Below are positions 1 to 10,344 of a stretch of 64,000 nt of DNA, in pieces; within the stretch, counting starts at the first letter, position 1, and each line of letters starts with the position of its first letter. The position numbers and the translations under genes were made by a program. The notes beneath the pieces were generated by a model. It saw only the letters and a list, made by a program, of their open reading frames with translations. It made no database searches and was not told the origin of the DNA. This DNA is from Massilia sp. H-1 (GTDB lineage Bacteria > Pseudomonadota > Gammaproteobacteria > Burkholderiales > Burkholderiaceae_D): the NCBI GenBank assembly GCA_024703915.1, contig CP087969.1, positions 1,302,001 to 1,366,000 of the forward strand, written 5' to 3'.

Positions 1-673
1 CTAGGCTCGCGTGCTTAGGCTGCAGCCTGGCCGCGAAACGCACTTCCTTGACCCCGGCTTCGGCCATGCGGCGTGGTGCGGCGGCGCGCCCGGTGGTGCA
101 GCACGCTGCCGGAGGGCGAGATCAGCGAGGCGGTCATCATCGGCCCCTGCGCAAAGATCTCCACGCATTCGGCCTGCGCCGTCGTCGACAGCAGGTGGGT
201 ATGGCCATGCATGTCCGAGGTGCCGAATTCGAGCTTGCCGCTGGCCCGCACCACCGCATACTCGCGCCGCGCGAGCGGGGTGCCGTCATGCTCGTCGACC
301 AGCACGAAGCGGTCGGTAAAGACCTGGGTCGGCGCACCGCGCGCCACCGCCGCGGCGACCGGATGCGACAGCGCCCGGCCCGCATCCTTGATGACCTGGC
401 AGCGCAGATTCTGGTTCGGCAGCAGCTTGGGGGCGCTCTGGCAGCGGCAAATGCACAGGTCATTCTCCAGCGCGACGTTCTTGCCGTTCCAGGTTTCGGG
501 AATGCGCGGTCCGACGCACTGGATCTTGCTAGCATGGTCCGGCACACCGGGCAGGTCACCAGGTCGCCTTCGAGCGCGATCGGCATGCCGTCGATGCTGC
601 CGTCGCTGCTGGCGGCAATCACTTTGCCGCCCGCGGTGGTCGTCGCGCCCAGCGTGATGGTGTAGCGCCTCAT
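1..673 (-). CDS. PAAR domain protein (T6SS spike tip), runs off the left edge
   Basis: The reading starts at an ATG at 673 and runs leftwards. It opens with MRRYTITLGATTTAGG and a SIDGMPIALEGDLVTCP segment, the typical start of a PAAR protein, which caps the VgrG spike of a type VI secretion system. The frame shifts at about 535-545 beside GCTAGCA and resumes as KIQCVGPRIPETWNG with a CICRC Cys group. A second shift lies near 90-120, after which the frame EAGVKEVRFAARLQ continues. The apparent stop at 15-17 lies inside a GCTTAGGC string of the kind that breaks genes across this window, so the real 3' end is probably outside the window. No vgrG or effector gene is visible. The family call is fairly secure; the C-terminal role is unknown. 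Confidence 0.75.
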
Positions 674-1027
674 GCGATCTGCCCCCTCGAAATGAATTGC
701 ACCCTGCTCTCCCGTCCCGTCGTCCCGCCGGGATGGCGTAGCCGAGTAGTAAGGTTACGGTGAGTAACGTTTCCAGTTTTGATATGGGTCAATTGTTTTT
801 AAGGCGAAAAATTGCAAAAACGACTTGTGGTACCAGCATGCCACTTGAAGAATTGCGTCAAATTACGTCAAGCAACATGAAAGAAATAAGCTTTTCCCCC
901 GAGATTTGTTTATTTGTGTGAGAAATAGTGGTATTGTTGGTTATCAAATCAATTCCGGATATTTTTCGCCGCGCCCAAACCTTGCGCCGCAGTCCTCTTC
1001 TGAATTTTTACCAAAGAGAGATCTCGC
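674..1027. other. Intergenic region, AT-rich centre
   Basis: About 350 bases separate the start of the PAAR gene from the next small gene. The part from about 735 to 945 is clearly richer in A/T than its surroundings and probably holds the promoters of one or both flanking genes. I see no convincing -10/-35 pair, RNA gene or repeat. Confidence 0.4.
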
Positions 1028-1275
1028 GTGCAACAGCAAGACCGAACCAATACTGCCCTGTCGCTCATTATCGAGCAGGGATTAACACGCGACCTCCTGC
1101 ACGGATCTGTGGTCGCATGGAAATTCCTCGCTTCGCACAATGTGCCCGAACACGTCATTCTGCGGGTACTGACCGAGCCCACCATGCGCCTAAGCATACC
1201 GATACCGCGGCCGCCATCGGGGTGGCGCGGGCACTGACACCGCCCGACTTTCCACCCGATGCCGCGCCCGACTAG
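1028..1275 (+). CDS. Small conserved hypothetical protein (~82 aa)
   Basis: The frame opens with a GTG at 1028 (protein MQQQDRTNTALSLIIEQG) and contains a helix-rich segment ending VPEHVILRVLTEP. At about 1191 a GCCTAAGC string shifts the frame. The frame that follows (HTDTAAAIGVARALTPP) closes with TAG at 1273-1275, so the intact protein would be about 82 residues. There is no signal peptide or membrane segment. I do not recognise a domain with a function. It stands alone between the PAAR gene and the cphA-like remnant, and nothing in the context suggests its role. Confidence 0.5.
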
Positions 1276-1379
1276 GCCGGGCGCGCTGCCAGGCCGAACT
1301 CTGCCGTAATCGTTGTCTTACACGGACACAGCTTTCGTGCCGATAGGCACGCAACTATGTCCGTTGGATAATTGATTCC

Positions 1380-1870
1380 ATGGCAATCATCGAACAGCGT
1401 TTTCTGCGCGGACCGAACCTGTGGAGCAGCGGCAGCTGCCTGTCCACGGTGCTCGAGCTCGGCAACCTGCGGCACGCGCTGAGCAGCGATGTGGCCTGCT
1501 TTCCGGACGCCCTGCTGGCGCTCCTGCCCGGCTTGCACGCGCATGCCGCCACCCTGCAGCGCGGCTGCTATCTGGCCGAGGCCGTGACCATGGTGATGCT
1601 GGAAGTGCAGCGCCTGTCAGGCGCGCTGCGCCGTCGTCGTTCGCGGCGATCGTGATGGGACGCGCCAGCCAGACCCGCATCCTGGTCGCCAGCGCCAGCC
1701 AGGCTGCTTAAGCATGCAGGCGTGCGCGATCGCGCTGGCCGTGGTGGCCGACCTGTACGCGGGCAAGCGCGCGACACTGCCGGATTACCTGGGCGCGCGC
1801 CGCAAGGCCCAGCCTGTGCGGCCTGCGCCGGACCAGGAACTGGCCGTCCTCGCGCTGGCGGCCTGCCTCA
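1380..1870 (+). pseudogene. Cyanophycin synthetase N-terminal-like remnant
   Basis: The ATG at 1380 starts a protein beginning MAIIEQRFLRGPNLWSSGS. The RGPNLW motif near the N-terminus, the LLALLPGLHAH segment and the GCYLAEAVTMVMLEVQRL helix match the N-terminal region of cyanophycin synthetase (CphA), which polymerises Asp and Arg. The frame breaks near 1630 and at GCTTAAGC (1707), then resumes as MQACAIALAVVADLYAGK. After about 160 residues the similarity ends, where a convergent gene finishes at 1868. The ATP-grasp and Mur-ligase-like domains of a roughly 700+ residue CphA are absent. Because most of the family is missing, this looks like a true remnant or a stand-alone N-domain rather than only a sequencing error. 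Confidence 0.5.
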
Positions 1871-3150
1871 GTACACAAAGCGGCTGCGGCCGCGCTCTGC
1901 CCGTTGCCAGTCCGGTAAAGGTAATGCTGCGTTCATGCCTAAGCATCCCACCCGAACGGCTTGTCATCGTAGGGATTGCGCAGTTCCGCCGCCGCCAGCC
2001 GTTCGGCAAGCTGATCGGCTGCCGCGCCGGCTGCTGCGCAGCTCCACCGTCAGGACGGCGGCGCGCCGTGCGCCTTCCAGGTCGGCCAGGCGCGCGGCGT
2101 AGGTGCTCCACTGCCCCGCACTGACCTTGAGCAGCACCGCCCCCATCGGGTTGTACAGATCATCGAGCGACCAGCTGCCACTGAACATGCTTCTACCCGC
2201 GCTTTCGCGGCCGCCATGCCTGCCGCGATGTCGCGATAATCGACGTCGAACGCGGCACTGTCGGCCAGCGCCAGCGCCGCCCATTTGTTCCGGCTATCCT
2301 GCCGCTGGAACAAGGGCTCGCCCAGCACCCGGGTCACTGGCGGCAGCGGGTCGCTGGCACTGGCATTGCCGGATGCAATATCCTCCGTCATCTGCTTGAT
2401 GAACTGGTATTCGCCGACCAGGGGCAGCAACAAGGAACGTTCCCTTGCCGTCACCGGCAACCGCCATGGCGCAGGGACTGCCGCGCTGCGCCTTGGGCGG
2501 CAGTTGACCGAGCACCATATTGCCCCAGGCAAGATTACGCTGCAGGTAAGCCAGGGCGAACATCTTGCTGATCAATTCATCCGTGCTGCCCAGCGCCATG
2601 CGCCAGAACCGGTGCTCGGCCGCCAGCGCGGCACTGACCGCATTCGCGTCGCCATCGCGCGCACGCAGCCATGCGGCCAGGAGCAGCAGGCGCTGACCGT
2701 CGCCTATGGCCACGGCGTCGGGCAAGTTCGTCATATCGAGCGGGAAAGGCGCCTGCCAGCCGGTCAGCGCAATCAGCTCGCGGTAGTGCGCCAGCGTCAC
2801 TGCCTGGGCAGCGAGCGTCTCGCGGATCGGCTTGTCGTTCGCTTCCAGCAGCGCCAGGCAAGCACGGTCGACCGTCCTGCAATCGTTTTTCAGCGCCGCG
2901 ATGAACGGCGCGTCCTTGCCCTGATAGGCAGGGTCGGCCTTGCGCAGACGGGTCCAGCGTTGCAGGTACAGGCGGCCATTGCTTAGGCGTCGGCAACCGG
3001 CGCGCGGTTTCTGACCATGCTGTCCAGGCGCTGCGCATCCGCACTCGGCGGCCGGTCTTTCGCGTTGATGGCGAGCAGCAGCAAATACAACACGGCCACC
3101 AGCATCAGCGGCCACACGATAATCCGGACCGCCAGTTTCAGGAGACGCAT
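1868..3150 (-). CDS. Membrane-anchored hypothetical protein (~425 aa)
   Basis: The ATG at 3150 starts MRLLKLAVRIIVWPLMLVA followed by LYLLLLAIN, a single N-terminal membrane anchor. A soluble helical domain follows (GRLYLQRWTRLRKADPAY, later LTLAHYRELIAL-type and EHRFWRMALGSTDEL helices). Frame breaks fall at about 2981 (GCTTAGGC), 2480, 2200, 2050 and 1936. Following the frames, the C-terminus reads ELRNPYDDKPFGWDA and ends FVY with a stop at 1868-1870. A closing motif of the type NPY-x-x-KPF-x-WD is seen in other small Burkholderiales membrane proteins, but I cannot assign a function. The gene is convergent with the cphA-like remnant. Confidence 0.5.
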
Positions 3151-3309
3151 TGTCATTCGGTGCTGACCAGAAAGGAAAAAGGCAGTGTAACAAACCGTTG
3201 TGGTTTTTTAGGTTTCGCTGACTCAATAAACATTGTTTTCTGGCCAATCAGGCGAGCGCTTCCAGTATGATATTGCTTTTGCGAAAAAAATCAACAATCT
3301 GGACACGCG

Positions 3310-5034
3310 ATGATAGTAGGAATCGACCTCGGTACGACGAACAGCCTGATTGCAGTGTGGGAAAACGGCGCCGCCCGCCTCATCCCCAACGCCCTGGGCG
3401 ACGTGCTCACACCCTCTTGCGTGAGCATCGACGAGGACGGTTCCATCCTGGTCGGGCGCGCCGCGCGACCGCCTGCAAACCCATCCCGACCGCAGCGCCG
3501 CCGCCTTCAAGCGCCACATGGGCAGCGACAAGGTGCTTCAGCTGGGCAAGCGCGTTCCGGGCCGAAGAACTGTCGGCCCTGGTCCTGCGCTCGCTCAAGG
3601 AAGACGCCGAGGCCGCGCTCGGCCAGCCGGTGACCGACTGCATCATCACCGTGCCCGCCTATTTCTCCGACGCCCAGCGCAAGGCCACCCGCGCCATGCT
3701 TACCAGCTGGCTTAGCCTGCGCGTGGACCGTCTGCTCAACGAGCCGACCGCCGCCGCGCTCGCTTACGGCGTGCACCTGCGCGACAGCGAATCGCGCTTC
3801 CTCGTGTTCGACCTCGGCGGCGGCACCTTCGACGTTTCCCTGCTCGACCTGTTCGAGAACGTGATGGAAGTGCGGGCTTCGGTAGATGACAATTTCCTCG
3901 GCGGCGAAGACTTCACCGCGCGCCTGGTCGAGCACTTCTGCGAACACTGCGCCGTCCCGCCCGCGCTGCGCAAGGATGCCCAATTCCAGCAGCGCCTGAG
4001 TGCCCAGGCCGAACTGGCCAAGCGCAGCCTGACCGGCGCCGCCGCGGCCACCATCCGCATCGCCCATGGCAAGCACGAATTCTCGATGGACCTGGACGAA
4101 GCCACGCTGGAACAGCTTTGCGCGCCGCTGCTGGCGCGCCTGCGCGATCCGGTGGAACGCGCCCTGCGCGACGCTGTCGGCATGCCGATCGCCGATCTGG
4201 ACCGCATCGTGCTGGCCGGTGGCGCCACCCGCATGCCGCTCGTGCGGCGCCTGGTGGCGCGCATGTTCGGCCGCCTGCCCGCCTGCGACATCAATCCCGA
4301 TGAAGTCGTCGCGCTCGGCGCCGCCGTCCAGGCTGGCCTGCGCAGCAAGGACGCCGCGCTCGACGAAGTGGTGATGACCGACGTCTCGCCTTACTCGCTC
4401 GGCATCGACACCAGCATGGAATACGACGTCAATCAATATTCCCACGGCCACTTCGACTCGATCATCGAACGCAACAGCGTGGTGCCGCTCAGCCGTACCA
4501 AGCGCTACTACCCGGTGCGCGACCATCAGCGCACGCTGGAGATCAATGTCTACCAGGGCGAGGCGCGCATGGCGAGCGACAATATCTGGCTCGGCCAGCT
4601 CAACATTCCACTGCTCTACCGCCATGCGCGACGAGAACGGCGTCGACGTGCGCTTCACCTACGACGTCAACGGCTTGCTCCAGGTCGAGGTCACGCACGT
4701 CAACACGGGCGAGAACGCGGTGCTGGTCATCCAGGGCAATCCCGGTTTGCTGTCCGAGCAGGAAATCGCCGAGCGCTTCATCGCCCTGTCCAAGCTCAAG
4801 ATCCATCCGCGCGACCGGATCGATTTCCGCACCCAGCTCGCGCGCGCCGAACGGCTGTACCAGCAGTTGCGCGGCGACGAGCGCGAACTGCTCGGCAGCC
4901 ACATCATGCAATTCGAGCGCGCACTGGAAAACCAGGATCCGCGCGTGTTCGAACCCGCATCCAAGCAGTTCGTCGGCATCCTTGACGGGCTCGAACACCA
5001 CGACCTGTTCGCCACCGAAGACGCAGGGCAATAA
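3310..5034 (+). CDS. hscC: Hsp70-family chaperone HscC
   Basis: This is an Hsp70 ATPase that binds and releases unfolded client proteins. The N-terminus MIVGIDLGTTNSLIAVWENG is the phosphate-1 motif. It is followed by YFSDAQRKATR, RLLNEPTAAALAYG, the phosphate-2 motif LVFDLGGGTFDVS, and the adenosine motif VLAGGATRMPLVRR. The substrate-binding part is short, giving about 574 residues, closer to HscC (about 556) than to DnaK (about 640) and without the DnaK C-terminal lid tail. Frame breaks lie near 3460-3560 and 4620. The stop at 5032-5034 is 3 bases before the ATG of a J-like gene, so the chaperone and its likely partners form one operon. Confidence 0.9.
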
Positions 5035-5037
5035 GCG

Positions 5038-6298
5038 ATGAACAAGCCGGAAACGCCGCCCTTCCTGTTGCGGCTCTCGCTGAACGCCGATGCCGACGCG
5101 CGCCGTCCGCCGCGCCTATGCGCGCGAACTCAAGCTGATCGACCAGGAAAGCGACGCAGCGGACTTTCAGCGCCTGCGCGAACAATACGAGGCGGCGCTG
5201 CAGTGGCTGGCCTACCAGGAATGGGAACGCGAACCGGGTGGCGACGACGCATCCGACGACGACAGCGACGGCGCCATCGCCGCGCCGCCCGCGCCCGTAT
5301 CGCTGTTGAAACCGGAACCGGCAGCCCTTGCACCCGGCGCGGCAGCCACCGCCTTCCAGGACCTGGCCGATGCCTGCCAGCGGCTCATGGCCGAGCCGGA
5401 CGGCGCGCCCCTGCCGAACGTGGGAACAAGCCATCCGGGCCCGCCTCGCCCACGACGATCTGTTCAACATCGCCGTGCGCACGCGCTTCGAACACGCCAT
5501 CGTCGACTGGCTGGCCGAAGGATGGCAACCCGGCAAAGAAAAGCTGTTCGCGGCAGCGAGCGACGTGTTCAACTGGGCGGAGGACAGCCGCCGCCTGCAG
5601 CAGTTCGGCTATGCTTAAGCATGGTGGTCAATCTGGCGATGGACGAACGCGCCGTCTTCCTGCGCCAGCCGGAAAGCGACATCGAGATTTACCGCACCAT
5701 CATCGGCCGCCTGCGCCAGCCTGGCACGCCGGGCGACAATCGCCTGCGCTACGACATGCCGTTCCTGGAACAGATGCTGGCCCGCTTTCCGCACCTGATG
5801 TCCCTGAGCGTGAGCGACGCTGCCGTGAGCAACTGGCGCGCGGGATATGAAAAAATCGGCGGCATCATCACGCCAGCGCAGCACCAGGCGGCCCAGCCGG
5901 AGAGCGAGGGCATCGGCATGCCTTGGGGAATGGGCATCCTGGTCATCATCACGGTGTTGCGCATGTGCGGTTCCCCGGCGACGCCAGCGGCGCCTTCCGC
6001 CGCGCCGGTCGACGTCGGCGCCCTGATTCCGCTTGTGTCACCGCTGAGCCAGCTGGAGCGCAATCTGACCGACGCCGACGTCCCGTTTGTATTTCCAAAA
6101 GACACGCCACCCGGCCGCTATACCGTCAAGCTGGACGTCTATTTCAACGCAAAAGGCGACCCGCTGTTTGTCGACCGCCAGAAATCGCCGTATTCCGCCT
6201 TTGATAAGGCGGTGCAGGACGCGATCCGGCGCGCCTGTCCCTATCCTGAATTCGCGAACATGACCGTCACCTTCGCCTACACCGCCACCGTCAAATGA
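5038..6298 (+). CDS. Degenerate J-like domain membrane protein, copy 1
   Basis: The gene starts 3 bases after hscC. After MNKPETPPFLLRLSLNADAD comes [16 protein letters not shown] followed by FQRLREQYEAALQW. This has the helix pattern of a J-domain, but IDQ stands where HPD would be. A middle region ([54 protein letters not shown]) is shared with the next gene. A membrane segment lies around residue 290 (PWGMGILVIITVLRM). The C-terminus (GRYTVKLDVYFNAKGDPLF ... AFAYTATVK at the stop) resembles a TonB-C-like fold. Frame breaks occur at about 5100, 5440 and 5615 (GCTTAAGC). Its TGA overlaps the ATG of copy 2. Likely an HscC partner; without HPD it may not stimulate the ATPase in the usual way. 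Confidence 0.65.
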
Positions 6299-7796
6299 AC
6301 CAGCATCGGCTACCCTTCTGCCTGCAACGGCTCGCCCTCGGCCTTGACGCGGACGCGCGCGATCCGCCGCGCCTACGCCCGCGAGCTCAAACTGATCGAC
6401 CAGGAAAGCGATGCGGCAGGCTTCCAGAGCTTGCGCGAAGAATACGAATCGGCCCTGCGCTGGGCCGCGCACCAGGAATGGGAAAAACAGCACGGTGGCA
6501 ATCTGGACGAAGCGGCTAAGCCTGGCCGCTGCCGAACCGGCGCCCGCCATGCTTAAGCAAGAACTGCCGCTGCTTAGCCATGTCGTTGCCGCGCGACTTT
6601 GCGGTGCCGCCCGCACCTGCCGCCGCGCCCCTTCCCGATCCCGACGACCTGGCCCAGGCTGTCTTCCAGCGCCTGCTGGACGCGTGCGCGGCGCTGGTGA
6701 CCGAGCAGACTGTCAGCGACCTGCCCTCGTGGGAAAAGGTGCTCAGGCAACGCCTGCAGGACGACGAACTGTTCAACATTACCGCGCACGATTTTCGAAG
6801 GGCGCGTCGCCTACTGGCTGGCCGATGGCTGGGAGCCGGGCAAGGAAACCCTGTTCGCCGCGGCCGCGCGTGTTCAAGTGGGATCAGGATCAGCGCCGCC
6901 TGCAGCAGTTCGGCTACAGCTTGGCGCCACGATCAACCAGGCCATCGACCAGCGCGCCATGTTCCTGCTGCAAGCCGAACCGGAACTGGCAACCCAGCGC
7001 AAGGTCATCCTGCGCCTGCGCGCCAACCAGGCACTGGTGCGCGGCCAGCTCCAGCGCGACATGTTCTACGTCGAACGGATGATGTCGCGCTTCCCGCACC
7101 TGATGCAACTGAGCGTCAGCGATGCCACCGTCGAACGTTGGCGCGAGGAATTCGCGCGTCTCGGCCTGGTTCTGAAAGAACCGCCGCCGGAAGTGATCCG
7201 TCCCGCGCCCAAGCCCAAAAGGAGCTTCGTCGACAACCTTGTTTCGAGTTTTTTCATTGGCTTGGCCATCCTGGCCGCCGTCTTCATTGTCGTCGTCATG
7301 GCCAATCACACGCCCTACAAGCCCAGGCAGCAGGTGGCCGAGCAGGCGCCGCAGCAAGAGAGCCAGCGCGTGGACGGACCGCGGCGCAGCTTGCACCAGG
7401 AAGCGCCGCTCGATCCGGCCATCACCAAAGCGATCGGCAAGGACATCAAATTCTTTGTGCCGCGTTCGGCCAAATCCGGCCTGCACAAGGTCAAGTACGA
7501 AGTCTTCCTCGATGAGGCTAAAGCAAGGTGATCGGCATGAACCGGCTGGAAAGTTCAGACATTCCGGCCATGGACGAGGCAGTCAAGGCGGCCATCATGA
7601 AGGCCAAACCCTTCCCGCCCTCGGCCTAAGCATCCGCGTCACGCTTCCAGTATGCCGTCACGGTCACCGACGAGAAGCGTCCGACGCTTAAAAAGCTTAA
7701 GCACCATCTGCCGAGGCGCTGCCCGTGGCAGCACCCACCGCGCCGGAAAAGGAGTGGGATCCGCATGGAAAGGCCAACGCGCTAGCTGACAACTGA
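6295..7796 (+). CDS. Degenerate J-like domain membrane protein, copy 2
   Basis: This tandem paralogue of the preceding gene starts with an ATG that overlaps its stop (ATGA). It has the same plan: [23 protein letters not shown] with no [30 protein letters not shown], and [19 protein letters not shown] strong membrane segment ([19 protein letters not shown]) falls near residue 325. The C-terminal domain ([16 protein letters not shown], then [19 protein letters not shown]) again looks TonB-C-like. Frame breaks are dense at 6350, 6525-6580, 6790, 6870, 6925, 7515, 7625 and 7690. The last readable frame ([18 protein letters not shown]) stops at 7794-7796. Function is inferred only from the operon with hscC. 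Confidence 0.6.
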
Positions 7797-7802
7797 GCGT
7801 AT

Positions 7803-9529
7803 TCACACGTACGGCCGCAGGGCATCGGTCAGCGCGGCGCTATCGCTCTACCGCCACCAGCGTCAGGTTGGCCTGCTCCGGCAAGCCGCAGGCCGTGCTC
7901 GCGATCACGGGAATGCCCCACTGTAAAGCCTGCAGCAGGCGCAGCCAGCCGGTTCTCCACCCATGCTTAAGCAAGACCACCACTGCCGCATCCGTGAGCG
8001 CATGCGCGTCCGGAAGCGCCATCCGCTCCACCTCCACCCCGTCCCAGAATTGCCCCGACTCCAGATCGGGGCCGGTCAGCACGAGGCGCAGACCAAGCGT
8101 GCGCGCCGCCTCCCGCAATTCGTAAGCGCCTTTGCGTCCGAGCGTCGCGGCAGGGAAGATGATTTTCTTGCCCATCAAGCATGCGCCCTGGTAAGCGTGC
8201 CGTCCACGGCAGCAACACGGCAGCCAAAGAACTTGGCCGCCACCGAGGTATGCGGCGTGACGATCTGGCGCGCGTAACGCAGCGCCTGCGCTTCCAGCGC
8301 GGGCAAGCTGCCATGCGCACGGAAGTCGCCCAGCGTACGGCTTGCCGGATTGCGCGCGAACGCGGTATCGAGCTGGGCCTGCATATCGCGCATGGGCATC
8401 GCGCTCATCAACACGTCCACCGTGCGGCCTTGCAGTACGCCCAGCTTCCACAAGAAAGGCAGCAAATCCTGGGCCACGACCAGATGGTCGATGCGGTAAT
8501 CGAGCTTGCTGGCATACAGGCGCGCCAGGCGTTCCCTGAACAGCAGCGCCGATTGCTGCCGCGCCGCGCCCTGGCTCGCCAATCGTCGCGACGCCAGCGC
8601 GCCGCAGTGTGAACAGCGGAAATGTCGTGACGGTCTCGAACCCGGCCGTCGTCCACCCGTACTGCGGCTTGTTCCAGGCTTTGCCGTCGAGCGGTACAAA
8701 CAGGCTGTCGTGCGCCCCCAGACTGGCTTGCACCCAGCGATCGAATTCTGGCCATACCGCATCGAGCAGGTAGGCCGTGCGGGACTGCTGCCGGATGGTC
8801 GCCGGATCGATGCGGCGGAAACAGGCATACGCGTCGCAGCTGTCGCAGCTGTTCGGCGTGGGGCTAGAGCAGCCGGAGCCGGTGCGCTGACCGGTTCCAC
8901 GGCAATATGTCGGCAGGCGCGGCTGCTGCTTCCAGGATGCGCACGACGAGTTGGGTGCGCTCCAGCGCAACCTCGATCCGGCATGGCTGGTCGCTACGAA
9001 ACCGCAGGTCGACATAATTCCAGAAGACCGTGGCATCGCGCCCGATGGCGGCCGCCGACCCGGGAATGACCTGGGAATGCGCGTGCCGTTCGACGATCTC
9101 GAGCCCGGCATCGGCCGCAGCCTGGTACAGCGCATTGGACAGCTGGCAAATCCCGCCACCGATGGCAGGGACGATGCAGCCTTCGCGCAATTCGCGCCCC
9201 GGCACGTAACCGCGCAGCGTGGTGGCGCGCCCGACCTGGCGCCAGAAACTGAAGGTGGCGCCACCGCCAGCTCGACACCGTTGATAGCGCGCAGCGCCAC
9301 GCGCAGGTTTTCGATCTTGCCCAGGACCAGTTCGCGCTGTTCGGCCGTGTCGTCCGTACGCAATTCGGAGCGCGCCTCGGCCCACGGGTGGATGCACAGT
9401 GTGCTATCTGACGGTGCCCAGCGGCGAATATCGGCGCGCGAGATCATCAGCAGCGCGCTTGAGGCGGAAGCAAGTTGCCTTGAACGCGAAGATGACGGCA
9501 TCGGTCCGCGTCGGCATTGGTTTATTCAT
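7803..9529 (-). CDS. VanW-family protein fused to a glycosyltransferase-like C-terminus
   Basis: An ATG at 9529 opens MNKPMPTRTDAVIFAFKATC. The next frames give the VanW core: NGVELAVGATFSFWRQVG, LREGCIVPAIGGGICQLSN and GLEIVERHAHSQVIPG. VanW domains occur in envelope proteins; their chemistry is not settled. A Cys cluster (CDSCDAYACF) and a region with LLDAVWPEFDRWVQASLGA follow. The last 120 residues (MGKKIIFPAATLGRKGAYEL, LVLTGPDLESGQFWDGVEV, LLQALQWGIPVIASTACGLP) have the layout of the donor-binding half of a GT-B glycosyltransferase. The reading ends with TGA at 7803-7805. Frame breaks are near 9440, 9250, 8880, 8580, 8200 and 7966. About 575 residues. The family call for the first half is secure; the C-terminal call is inference. 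Confidence 0.7.
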
Positions 9530-9633
9530 GGAAAAAATAGTCATGCTGGCATGAATCGCAGCGAAATACAACGCGTCGGTGAATCGCGGGAAGTGCTAGT
9601 CTGGAACGCTATTCACTCCGCTGGAGAACCGCA

Positions 9634-10344
9634 ATGCACGTCCTCATGGTACTGACCTCGCACGACAAACTGGGCAACACCGGCCACAAGACCGGCTTCT
9701 GGCTGGAAGAGTTCGCCGCGCCCTACTACGCGCTCAAGGATGCTTAGCGCCAACATCACCCTCGCCTCGCCCGCTGGCGGCCAGCCGCCGCTCGATCCCA
9801 AGAGCGACGCGCCCGACTCGCAAACCGACGCCACACGCCGCTTCAAGGGTGACCCGGACGCCCAGGCCGCGCTGGCCGCCACCTACCGCCTGGCCGACAT
9901 GGCGCCCAGCGCCTTCGACGCCGTGTTCTATCCGGGCGGCCACGGCCCGCTGTGGGACCTGGCCGAGGACCCGCACTCGATCGCCCTGCTCGAAGCCGTG
10001 CATGCGGCAGGCAAGCCATTGGCGCTGGTGTGCCACGCGCCGGGCGTGCTGCGGCACGTCAAAGGCAGCCGGCAGGCAAGCCCCTGGTCAGCGCGAAGAA
10101 AGTGACGGGCTTCACCAATACCGAGGAAGACGCGGTCGGGCTGAGCAAAGTCGTTCCTTTCCTGGTCGAGGACATGCTCAAGGAGAACGGCGGCATCTAT
10201 TCCAAGGGGGCGGACTGGCAATCCTACGTGCTGACCGACGGCAACCTCATCACGGGCCAGAATCCGGCCTCGTCGGAAGCGGCCGCCAAGGCCTTGCTCG
10301 GCCTGCTCAGAACAGAGACTGCTGGCGGCTGGTCAGTGCCGTAA
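9634..10344 (+). CDS. DJ-1/PfpI family protein (type 1 glutamine amidotransferase-like)
   Basis: The ATG at 9634 gives MHVLMVLTSHDKLGNTGHKT, then GFWLEEFAAPYYALKDA, SANITLASPAGGQPPLDPKS, FDAVFYPGGHGPLWDLAED and LALVCHAPGVL with the nucleophile Cys. The C-terminus reads KVTGFTNTEEDAVGLSKVVP and LITGQNPASSEAAAKALL. This is the Hsp31/PfpI-like branch of DJ-1 proteins, several of which act on glyoxals or as redox-stress chaperones. Frame breaks occur at 9741 (GCTTAGC) and around 10066-10090. The written stop at 10342-10344 overlaps the end of the convergent polB by 38 bases. About 235 residues, normal for the family. Confidence 0.85.

Noticed and set aside
3507-4658. Long open frame on the minus strand opposite hscC
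   Set aside because: It mirrors the codon pattern of the Hsp70 gene in GC-rich DNA and shows only low-complexity residues with no motif.
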